From Ochrobactrum sp. CGA5 (GTDB taxonomy: Bacteria; Pseudomonadota; Alphaproteobacteria; Rhizobiales; Rhizobiaceae): a DNA stretch of 64,000 nucleotides. The position numbers and the translations under genes are program-made. Positions 43,946 to 51,753 of the stretch are shown in pieces. The notes beneath the pieces were generated by a model. That model was not told the origin of the DNA, ran no database searches, and was given only the letters and a program-made list of their open reading frames with translations. Each line of letters starts with the position of its first letter. The first letter of the stretch is position 1. The DNA lies in the NCBI RefSeq assembly GCF_006345815.1, contig NZ_VCIG01000005.1:496001-560000 (forward strand), in the 5' to 3' direction.

Positions 43946-44890
43946 TTATTGCCGGGCAGGCACCGTATTCATGAACGCAAGCGTCTCGTCAAAGGAGCGA
44001 ATACCTGCATCCGAGCCGAGACCCGTTGCGACCAGCGCAGCAGACGCCTGAGCGAAGTTCAGGGCCGTTTTCAAATCCATCTTACGATGCAAGGCCGCAA
44101 TGAAACCAGCGTCGAAAGCATCACCACACCCGGTCGTGTCAACGACCTCGATCTGGAAAGCCGGCTGCCACACGATCTCGCCCGATGCATCCATGAAACA
44201 GACACCATCGCCGCCCAGCGTGAAAACGCAATGCTTCACGCCGCGATCGAGAAAGAAAGCTCCTGCACCTTCGACGTTCTCCGCCCCAGAAATCTGCTTC
44301 GCCTCATCAATGGAGGGCATGAAATAATCGATATGCGGGAAAAGCGGAGCGATCAGTTCAAGCGTTTCTTCATTCGCGCCGAGAAGGTCGAAGGTTGTCG
44401 TTCTTCCTCGGGCTTTAGCTTCGGCAAGAAGCTTTCGACTCGGCTCACCGTCAAGCTTGGCTAGAAGTCCTGTCCCCCCCAGATGGATAATCGGCGGCTC
44501 CAACACTGCATCCAGGGCGCTGTCGGCAATCTCAAAATGATCCGAGGCCCCGCGCGCATGCAAGGCTGGGCGATCACCGTTGCGGCGGATATTCAGGATC
44601 GTAGACGATGTCGGCACGCCCTCCAGACGCTGCATCTGTGCCGTATCGACACCAAACCTTTGCAGCGTCGCAATAACGAAATCGGCCTTCTCATCGTCAC
44701 CAACAGCTCCGACTGCCAAACAGTTCAAACCGAGCTTTGCCAGATCGACCACTGTACCACCGGCGGTACCTGCGACGGTCAACCGAATCTCATCGATAAA
44801 TTCAACGTTTCCGCCTGGCGGAATTGCATCGACCGGCCGACCGAGTACGTCAAGAATATAGAGCCCAATGACCGATACGTCATGTGACAT
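43946..44890 (-). CDS. PfkB-family sugar kinase
   Basis: A 314-residue ribokinase-like enzyme. The C-terminal PfkB signature DTTGCGDAFDAGF holds the catalytic Asp and anion hole; the N-terminal glycine region is VAGTAGGTVVDLAKLGLN. ATG at 44890 follows GGGAGG. Last gene of the ribose-type importer operon; presumably phosphorylates the imported sugar before the aldolase acts. Confidence 0.9.
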   Translation of the reverse strand: MSHDVSVIGLYILDVLGRPVDAIPPGGNVEFIDEIRLTVAGTAGGTVVDLAKLGLNCLAVGAVGDDEKADFVIATLQRFGVDTAQMQRLEGVPTSSTILNIRRNGDRPALHARGASDHFEIADSALDAVLEPPIIHLGGTGLLAKLDGEPSRKLLAEAKARGRTTTFDLLGANEETLELIAPLFPHIDYFMPSIDEAKQISGAENVEGAGAFFLDRGVKHCVFTLGGDGVCFMDASGEIVWQPAFQIEVVDTTGCGDAFDAGFIAALHRKMDLKTALNFAQASAALVATGLGSDAGIRSFDETLAFMNTVPARQ

Positions 44891-44957
44891 GAAGAACCTC
44901 CCAGAATATGCATAAGATCGCACCATGCAGGCTTAGCAAGGCACGGCCTATTTGGTT

Positions 44958-45989
44958 TCAACTGCGATTGCTCAAGGCGAAAATCGTACCGGCGAGCAGG
45001 ATAAAAATGCCGACAATGGCGAGTTGCACAGTGCTTGGAATGCCCACGAAAATCAGCACATTGCTTACAAGTGTAATCAGAAGCACGCCCAGAAGCGTCC
45101 CGATCACCGAGCCTGAACCGCCTGTGATCCGTGCCCCACCCAATACGACAGCGGCGATGATTTCGAGCTCCATACCGGCAAGGTCAAAGGGATTGGCGAG
45201 GCGGTTGCTCGAGACGTGAACAACACCCGCGATACCAGCCAGAAGACCCGCATAGGCAAAGACGAAAATACGCACGCGAAAGAGATTGATGCCAAGGCGC
45301 TCCGCAATACCAGGATTACCACCAACGGCGAAGATCGCCCGCCCCATCAATGTGCGTTCGAGAATGAACCATGTCACCAGAGCCACAGCGACCAGGATCA
45401 GAACAGTCGCCGGCAGAACGGAAACGACACCATTTGATGCGTGATGGGTAAGCAGTGATGCCTTACCGAAAGCATCCATCGCCACCGGAATATTCATGAA
45501 CAGTGCGGTTCCCACGAAAGTCAGCAAAAAGCTGCGGATCACATATTGTGTTCCGATGGTAACGATCAGCGATGGCGCTTGCAGTTTCTGAACAAGCAGG
45601 CCGTTCAGAGCCCCTATAGACGCCCCGCCCAACGCCGCAAGGAACAGAATGATCGTCATCGGCATTTCGGGGAACCAGTTCGTGACCAGCATGGTAAGGG
45701 CATACATCACGAAGGCCGCGATCGCAGTGAACGAAACGTCGATACCGCCTGAAGCCAGCACGACCAGAACCCCCATGGCGAAAAGCCCACGCACAACGGA
45801 AGCGCGCAGAATATCCACGATATTGCTCATCTGAAGAAAGTCGGGATTGGCGCCTATAACCAACAGACAAGTCACAATAATCAGAAGCAGCGTAAATATC
45901 TCGGGCCGACGCCCCAACAAATCCCATAAGCGCGAACCAATGCCGCTTCTGCCCTTATCCGCAATGCCGACAGATACGATCTCGGTCAT
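44958..45989 (-). CDS. Ribose-type ABC sugar permease (RbsC family), permease 1
   Basis: A 343-residue inner-membrane protein with eight to ten hydrophobic spans. Family motifs include GGIDVSFTAIAAFV, GALNGLLVQKLQAPSLIVTIGT and AAVVLGGARITGGSGSVIGTLLG. It overlaps the upstream ATPase stop by four bases (ATGA). Confidence 0.92.
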   Translation of the reverse strand: MTEIVSVGIADKGRSGIGSRLWDLLGRRPEIFTLLLIIVTCLLVIGANPDFLQMSNIVDILRASVVRGLFAMGVLVVLASGGIDVSFTAIAAFVMYALTMLVTNWFPEMPMTIILFLAALGGASIGALNGLLVQKLQAPSLIVTIGTQYVIRSFLLTFVGTALFMNIPVAMDAFGKASLLTHHASNGVVSVLPATVLILVAVALVTWFILERTLMGRAIFAVGGNPGIAERLGINLFRVRIFVFAYAGLLAGIAGVVHVSSNRLANPFDLAGMELEIIAAVVLGGARITGGSGSVIGTLLGVLLITLVSNVLIFVGIPSTVQLAIVGIFILLAGTIFALSNRS

Positions 45990-47554
45990 TGTGGCACCTC
46001 CTTCGACGGGCTGGCCATGGATTGGTAAATGGCATCTTCAGTCAGCCCATCGGCGGCATGCGCCGCTACGATACGGCCCTGCCGCAGGACGAGAATACGG
46101 TCGCAGTTTTGCAAGAGTTCCGGCAGATCATCACTGATGATGATGACGCCCATACCCTCGTCGGCCAGACGCTGGATGATACGAAAAATTGTATCTTTCG
46201 AACCGATGTCGACTCCAACGGTCGGTCCATGCAGGATCAGAAGCTGCGGGTTGATGGTCAGCCAACGACCAATAAGGACGCGTTGCTGATTGCCGCCCGA
46301 AAGGGACTGCACCGGTATTGTGACATCCGGAGCCACGATTTGCAGATCGGCAACACTTTGCTCGGCCACACATCGCGCCCGCCGCGCACTGATAACACCC
46401 AGCGCGTTGCGCAAGCGGTCCAGAATCGGCAGGGTGATGTTGTCCTGTATGGGCTTTTCGAGGAAAAGGCCTTCCGTCAGTCGGTCTTCAGGCACATAAC
46501 CAATGCCGTACTCAATGGCTTGAGCAGTCGATTGCGGTGCGATCTCCTGCCCGTTCAGACGTACCCTGCCCGCCGCTGCTGGTTTGACGCCAGCAAGCGC
46601 AAGCGCGAGCTCATTGCGACCGGAATCTAGTAGCCCCGTGACCCCCAGAATTTCGCCTTTTCTCAGGGTAAGCGAAACACCATGCAATGCTTTGCCATCA
46701 CTCAGCTTTTCAGCTTCTAGCAAGATTTCGCCCAGTTTCGGATCGGTACGATAGCGGGTTTCGCTGATTTCACGGCCCGTCATCCAATGACTGAACTCCG
46801 CCTTGCTGTGCCTGGCGACGTCAAGCTCGGCAACCTTGAGCCCGTCGCGCATGATGATGGCGCGTCCGCCAAGCGACTTGCATTCATCCAGCTTGTGCGT
46901 AACGAACAGGATTGCAACGCCCTTGCTGCGAAGGCGCTCGACCACATGCAACAGGTTTTCAACTTCCTGCCGTGTCAAGGATGTCGTCGGCTCGTCCATA
47001 ATGACGAGACGTGCCTCGGAAGCCACCGCGCGCGCAATGGCGATAAGCTGGCGGGTCGCCAATGGCAGCGTGTCGGTTCGACGCGCAAGAAAAGCATTGT
47101 CGGTAGGCAAATGGACTTCGGCCAGCGCACGGCGCGCAGTTTCGTTCAACTGGGAAATGTTCAGCAGGCGGGAAAGACGCCCCGAGGCTGCGACGAGCTG
47201 TTCGGTAAATGCTACATTCTCCGCCACGGAGAGATTGGGAAGAAGCGACAGATCCTGATAAACGGTTTCAATCCCGGCGCGTAGCGCTCCGATGGCGCCG
47301 AGATCGCCGGCTCGTGCGCTAGTTAACTCGCCATCGATCACTATCTGCCCCCCGTCGGCGGGCTGTGCACCTGAGAGAATTTTTATCAACGTGCTCTTGC
47401 CGCAACCGTTTTCCCCCATCAGGTGGTAGATTTGTCCGGCCTCAATCGTCAGGCTGACATCTTTCAGTGCTTTCACGCCGCCAAAGGATTTTCTAACGTT
47501 TCTAACCTCGATAAACGGTGGCGCGGTCTGTGTCGTTGTAACGGTGGCAACCAT
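45986..47554 (-). CDS. Ribose-type ABC sugar importer ATPase (RbsA/XylG family)
   Basis: A 522-residue protein with two nucleotide-binding domains in tandem. Domain 1: Walker A GENGCGKSTLIK, LPLATRQLIAIARAV, Walker B LVIMDEPTTSL. Domain 2: a degenerate Walker A (GVTGLLDSGRNEL) as usual, and the signature LSGGNQQRVLIGRWL. It powers the two permeases flanking it in the operon. Confidence 0.92.
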   Translation of the reverse strand: MVATVTTTQTAPPFIEVRNVRKSFGGVKALKDVSLTIEAGQIYHLMGENGCGKSTLIKILSGAQPADGGQIVIDGELTSARAGDLGAIGALRAGIETVYQDLSLLPNLSVAENVAFTEQLVAASGRLSRLLNISQLNETARRALAEVHLPTDNAFLARRTDTLPLATRQLIAIARAVASEARLVIMDEPTTSLTRQEVENLLHVVERLRSKGVAILFVTHKLDECKSLGGRAIIMRDGLKVAELDVARHSKAEFSHWMTGREISETRYRTDPKLGEILLEAEKLSDGKALHGVSLTLRKGEILGVTGLLDSGRNELALALAGVKPAAAGRVRLNGQEIAPQSTAQAIEYGIGYVPEDRLTEGLFLEKPIQDNITLPILDRLRNALGVISARRARCVAEQSVADLQIVAPDVTIPVQSLSGGNQQRVLIGRWLTINPQLLILHGPTVGVDIGSKDTIFRIIQRLADEGMGVIIISDDLPELLQNCDRILVLRQGRIVAAHAADGLTEDAIYQSMASPSKEVPQ

Positions 47555-47587
47555 AGCGAATTCCTGAAACTCCCGGATAGTTCTTTC

Positions 47588-47613
47588 GGGGCCGCTGTGG
47601 TGTAGGCGGCCCC
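47588..47613 (-). repeat. GC-rich hairpin after sugar-binding protein gene
   Basis: Perfect 8-bp GGGGCCGC / GCGGCCCC stem with a 10-base loop, 30 bases past the binding-protein stop. Likely protects that mRNA segment or partly stops transcription before the ATPase gene. Confidence 0.6.
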
Positions 47614-47644
47614 GGTAGTCAGCTTTGGCGCGTTTTTTATGCGA

Positions 47645-48643
47645 TCAGAACGGGAAGTTTTTGTAGTTGGACTTATCCGCATCAACCCAGGCCTGACCCT
47701 GAATTATAATACCCTTGCCAGGCCCCTTGATGACGGTCATCTTCTCGTAACCCGGCACGCCCAGGTTCATGCCATCCTCGATCTCCTCACCCTTCAGCAC
47801 GAGATCTGCGACTTTGTTCATGAGGTAGCCGGCGTCCTTCGGGTCCCAGAAGAAGATCTGGTCGACGGCACCGCTTTCGAGATACGGACCGGTATCCTTC
47901 GGCAGACCCAGACCATACACACAGGTCTTGTCCTGCAGCCCGGCTTCCTCGACAGCACGCCCGATGCCAATCACATCAATCGCGGATGATCCTTGGAACC
48001 CCTTGATATCGGGATACTTGCGGAGAATTTCCTTGGCCTTTTCGTAGGCGCGGTTGGCGTCGTTGAATGACTCGTTCTTCTCAGCCACAAGCTCCATGTC
48101 AGGGTATTGCTTGGCATTCTCTGCACCGGCATCGACCCACTGGTTATGCGTAAGGCTGCCAAGCGATCCAACGAACGACGTCCATTTGCCGGACTTGCCC
48201 ATGCATTCGGCCAGCTTTTCATTGATGCGCGCGCCGAATGCCTTGTTGTCGAAGGCTTCGATATCGACATCAGCATTCGCCAGACTGTCGCCCTCATGGG
48301 TAATGACCTTGATGCCGCGCTGGGAAGCGCGCCGCAGAACACCTTCAAGCGCAGATGGGTCCATCGGTACGACTGCAATCGCCGAAACATTCTTGGCGAC
48401 AAGATCTTCGATGATGCGGGTCTGCTGGGCGGCATCTGCCTTTGCCGGACCGACCTGGCTGGTACTCACATTGGTGTTGTCCTTGCCATAAGCATCAACA
48501 CCTTCATTCATGCGGGTAAACCAGTTTTCACCGGTAACCTTGACCACCGTCACAATGGTTGGCTTGTCTTGGGCAAAGGCAGCCCCTGCCATGACCGTAC
48601 CCGCAAGCATCGTGCCAGCTATCAGTTTTGAAAACATGCTCAT
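47645..48643 (-). CDS. Periplasmic sugar-binding protein (RbsB/LsrB-like)
   Basis: A 332-residue periplasmic binding protein 4 family member. Signal peptide MSMFSKLIAGTMLAGTVMAG with cleavage after AFA. Mature part begins PTIVTVVKVTGENWFTRM, and VSAIAVVPMDPSALEGVL fits the rhamnose (RhaS) and autoinducer-2 (LsrB) binding branch. ATG follows GGAGG. It is flanked by two hairpins, consistent with higher expression than the membrane genes. Confidence 0.9.
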   Translation of the reverse strand: MSMFSKLIAGTMLAGTVMAGAAFAQDKPTIVTVVKVTGENWFTRMNEGVDAYGKDNTNVSTSQVGPAKADAAQQTRIIEDLVAKNVSAIAVVPMDPSALEGVLRRASQRGIKVITHEGDSLANADVDIEAFDNKAFGARINEKLAECMGKSGKWTSFVGSLGSLTHNQWVDAGAENAKQYPDMELVAEKNESFNDANRAYEKAKEILRKYPDIKGFQGSSAIDVIGIGRAVEEAGLQDKTCVYGLGLPKDTGPYLESGAVDQIFFWDPKDAGYLMNKVADLVLKGEEIEDGMNLGVPGYEKMTVIKGPGKGIIIQGQAWVDADKSNYKNFPF

Positions 48644-48686
48644 ATGACTCCTCCATTAATATAAGCAGATTGTTTTTTGGTTTCCC

Positions 48687-48716
48687 GTCGGCGGCTTTCA
48701 TCCCAAAGCCGCCGAC
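48687..48716 (-). repeat. Hairpin between permease 2 and sugar-binding protein genes
   Basis: GTCGGCGGCTTT (48687-48698) pairs perfectly with 48705-48716 over a 6-base loop, in the 80-base gap. No T-run, so an mRNA-stability role is more likely than full termination. Confidence 0.6.
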
Positions 48717-48723
48717 TTTGTCT

Positions 48724-49719
48724 CTATTGTCGTCTTGGTCGCAACCAGTAGCCCAAGTGCATGCGTGCCGATGCGAGAAGCGCAAGCAGCAAAACGCCCC
48801 AGGCAAGGTCGCGGAAAAAATTCGAAATGTTCAAGAAATTGAAGAGGCTCGACAGGATTTGGAGAGCCATCGCAGCCAGAAGCACACAGATGACTTTGCC
48901 ATATCCGCCCTCAGGCTTGACGCCCCCCAAAACGGCAATCAGGATCGCAATCAGTACGTAAGAGCCACCGTAGTCCCATTTAACCGAAGAGTTGCGTGCT
49001 GCGATGATGATCCCAGCCACCGAAGCAAGCAGCCCACACAAGGTATAGGTGATCAGAAGCATGCGCCTCTCGTTGATGCCACCGTAGCGGGCTGCCTTGG
49101 CATTACTGCCGAGCAGCATCAGTTTCACGCCGAAAGGCGTATATTTCAGTAGAAAGGACAGCGCAAAGGCGATCACGAGAAATAGAGCGAAGCACACCGG
49201 AATGCCCAGCACGGGCATATTGCCAAAATTATCAAGGGGCTCGATAAAACCCATACTGACAGCGGAACCGTTGGTCAGAAAGACTGCAATGCCGGTAAAC
49301 AGAAGCTGGGTTCCAAGCGTCGCAATCAGCGGCGTCAGACGGGCATAGGCGATAACGACCCCGTTGATGATGCCGCCGATAAACCCCATAACAAGCGCCA
49401 GACCGGCGAACACCCACGAAAACAGCAAAGGCGCATCAGCAGCAGGAATGTATTGGCGCGTGAGTAGGAATGCGACGATGCCGGAAAGATTTGCCAGCGC
49501 TATACCTGAGAGATCGATACCGCCATTCCCGGAAATCATGGCCAGCATGACACCCAAGGCGAGAAGCCCCAACTCGGGAACCTGCGAAGCCATTGATTGC
49601 AGATTATAGCTGTCCATGAAATTTGAACCAGCCAGAAAGCCGCCCGCTGTCAGAACGGCGACGTTGATCAACGCCAGAAACAGCGTCTGTCGATCCAGGC
49701 TATTCGATGACACGTCCAT
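48724..49719 (-). CDS. Ribose-type ABC sugar permease (RbsC family), permease 2
   Basis: About 331 residues, eight to ten spans, with motifs GGIDLSGIALANLSGIV, GGIINGVVIAYARLTPLIATLG and AVLGGVKPEGGYG. The ATG at 49719 sits directly against GGGAGG; a GTG two codons later (49713) has a better 6-base spacing and may be the true start. First gene of the importer operon; two different permeases in one operon suggest a heterodimeric channel, as in rhamnose and AI-2 importers. Confidence 0.9.
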   Translation of the reverse strand: MDVSSNSLDRQTLFLALINVAVLTAGGFLAGSNFMDSYNLQSMASQVPELGLLALGVMLAMISGNGGIDLSGIALANLSGIVAFLLTRQYIPAADAPLLFSWVFAGLALVMGFIGGIINGVVIAYARLTPLIATLGTQLLFTGIAVFLTNGSAVSMGFIEPLDNFGNMPVLGIPVCFALFLVIAFALSFLLKYTPFGVKLMLLGSNAKAARYGGINERRMLLITYTLCGLLASVAGIIIAARNSSVKWDYGGSYVLIAILIAVLGGVKPEGGYGKVICVLLAAMALQILSSLFNFLNISNFFRDLAWGVLLLALLASARMHLGYWLRPRRQ

Positions 49720-50013
49720 CCTCCCGCTATCGAAGCACATCTTTCTTCAAATCCTGTCACCTCCAGACAGTTTTACGATTTGAAGTTCAGTTCTATTTTT
49801 TACATTTGTCAGATGCCCCTGTCTCTTGTCAATGCCTTTCCTTGATCACCAAATCTTCTCAAAGCGGAATGTTCGTTGACCGCGCCATCGCTCGGCAGCA
49901 CCACCTGTTGGAGCCAACTGTGGTGCGAGGCCGCGCAAACCTTTTGAATGGAACCTCCGTTATTGTGTCCCCGTCTTCATCGCCCATGAGGAGATGGGCT
50001 GCCTTCCGACGGT

Positions 50014-50568
50014 CGTCGCGGCGTAGCAGGAAACTTCTTCATTTTTAGAATAGCTGGCGCGGCTTGTGATCGTGGCATGTCGCTTGCGGCTTGCTAGACG
50101 GTGACCCGTAAGGCCAATCGGCGCACCTTTATGATGGGCGTCGCGCTGGAACCGTGTTCACTCCCCAGACCGGACGCCACAATTTCGAAATCAGAGCTGA
50201 AGAAGTGGAGACTGGCATGAGCATTCATCTGGAACGCGGCGTTAACCGAGAGATATGATGCCTGGCGATGCGATCATCGATCACATCATGGATCGGATCT
50301 TCGGTGAGATGAATGCCTCTCCGGTGACAGGGTGAAGGTGCTGGTAAATCCGTTCGGTTCAACGCCCCTGATGGAACTCGCCATACTGTTCAGACGCGTC
50401 GGGCAAAGACTGAGTGCCAAACAAATAGCAATCCAAGCCAACTGGGTCGGCCATTACTGTACATCGCTAAATATGAACGGAGCATACATATCTGTCATGC
50501 ATCTCGATCAGGAACTGTCCGATCTATTGTCTCACCCCTGTGATACGGCTTTTCTTCGGATCGGCTAA
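50014..50568 (+). pseudogene. Broken dhaK (dihydroxyacetone kinase subunit)
   Basis: Successive frames spell DhaK: RRGVAGNFFIFRIAGAAC then a stop at 50095; RKANRRTFMMGVALEPCSLP; EVETGMSIHLERGVNREI then stop; MPGDAIIDHIMDRIFGEM; and finally VLVNPFGSTPLMEL through AYISVMHLDQELSDLL to the end at 50568. The covalent-substrate His region (GMSIHLERG) is recognisable but altered. At least two stops and several frame changes make it non-functional. The N-terminal third is missing or unrecognisable upstream. Confidence 0.85.
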
Positions 50569-50619
50569 TTAATGCCGCTCCAGCGGTTTAATGAGTTCCA
50601 GATGATCTGGGAGGTAAAA

Positions 50620-50934
50620 ATGCAGGAAACTACAGTGCGTCGTCATAGCCAAATGTTTCAGCTCATCGCGTTTTCGACGAAAGAGGAAAAAGAACGGCTT
50701 TCCGATCTAGGCAGAGCAATCGATGCGTGAGCACACGGTCTGAGCAGTGAAGACATGTGGACCGAAATACTCGCGACTGCCGAAAAGGGCTCAGATTCAA
50801 CTCGCTCTATGGTCGCGAGGCATGGGCGTGCGGCACGATTAGGTGAACGGTCGCTCGGACATGTCGATCCTGGTGCCTCTTCAGTTGTCATCATCCTGCG
50901 TCCCATGCGCGATAGCTTCACCGAACTCCGTTGA
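50620..50934 (+). pseudogene. Broken dhaL (dihydroxyacetone kinase subunit)
   Basis: Starts with ATG after GGGAGG. The first part (KEEKERLSDLGRAIDA) matches the N-terminus of DhaL and then hits a stop where the Asp-rich ATP site should be. After a large internal deletion the C-terminus resumes from about 50755: STRSMVARHGRAARLGERSL then GHVDPGASSVVIILR. It follows the broken dhaK, so this was a two-gene dhaKL operon beside the sugar cluster. Confidence 0.8.
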
Positions 50935-51232
50935 TGGATGAAGAAGGCCGAGGTAGATAGTGGCAAACAAGCTCAGAATGACGCCGTCGCAAGGTGAGAG
51001 AAGTGAGCAGCAGAATCGTGAAACCTACCCACTCAAAAACAGCAAACCAAGACCCCATAACTCAATAATCATATTACAAATCAATTGGTTATCAACACAC
51101 CATTCCAAGATCATCTAAAGGGGCGGCACCGTATCGAGTATCGAACATGGCATCAGATTTTGGTCGTATCTTGTATCATGCTTTAGAAGCGTCGTGCTCG
51201 GCGATGAAAACCTTAACCGCCAAGAATACAAG

Positions 51233-51254
51233 AAGCCCGCAGTTATGCGGGCTT
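51233..51254 (-). terminator. Terminator hairpin (guaA-like, minus strand)
   Basis: Perfect 9-bp stem AAGCCCGCA / TGCGGGCTT with a 4-base loop. Read on the minus strand it follows the EWE-stop fragment by about 45 bases and is followed by TCTTGTATTCT, as expected for the native terminator of a gene ending at 51301. Confidence 0.7.
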
Positions 51255-51300
51255 ATATCTGTCATATTGCTCGTTAATATCAGCAAATAGCGAACGCGGG

Positions 51301-51314
51301 TCACTCCCACTCGA
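51301..51314 (-). other. Attachment site candidate: 3' end of guaA
   Basis: On the minus strand TCGAGTGGGAGTGA encodes the last residues (I)EWE-stop of GMP synthase GuaA, whose C-terminus is typically PPATIEWE. Upstream of it the sequence is AT-rich and unrelated to guaA, so only the tail is present. The 3' end of guaA is a known integration site for genomic islands; a tail fragment with its terminator is what an island leaves at its far end. Confidence 0.55.
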
Positions 51315-51753
51315 ATATTTTTTTATCCCTAAGCAACTGATATAACTTCGAAAAATAAATTCAGCGGCCGAGTATGCCGTGTAAGGTACCGTCAAAAACC
51401 TAGCCTTTTGATTTTGCTGAGTTTTCAGGAACCAACCTAGCTGAAAAAATTCTGTGAACTATCGGCATCTATCGACCGTCTCGCAGTGAGGCGCCGACCT
51501 CAAACTCCGAAGCCTTTTCTCTCGATAGAGTACCGTCAAAATCAGCGAAATCAATGCAGCCAGCACTATCCTTGATCGCTGAGGAGGCCTGCCTCCTCTT
51601 ATGTTCAAGAACAGGCTAACCCAAAATCGGGGACAACTCAGGTTGCACGTCATCACCCCCCAGTCGGCCGTCCGCCGACGGTCCCAAATGTCCCAGACAC
51701 CTATTCTTACCTATAGGCACCTTGGCCAAATCACTACTCCGCCGTTGGCCGCA
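51315..51753. other. Non-coding stretch inside island edge
   Basis: No supported gene. A 12-base direct repeat GTACCGTCAAAA occurs near 51387 and 51530. The stretch is AT-rich at the left and may carry the end sequences of the element. Confidence 0.4.

Noticed and set aside
50658-50966. 102-residue minus-strand frame
   Set aside because: It is antisense to the recognisable dhaL remnant.
51459-51656. 65-residue minus-strand frame near the island edge
   Set aside because: A weak hydrophobic patch only; no start signal and no family.
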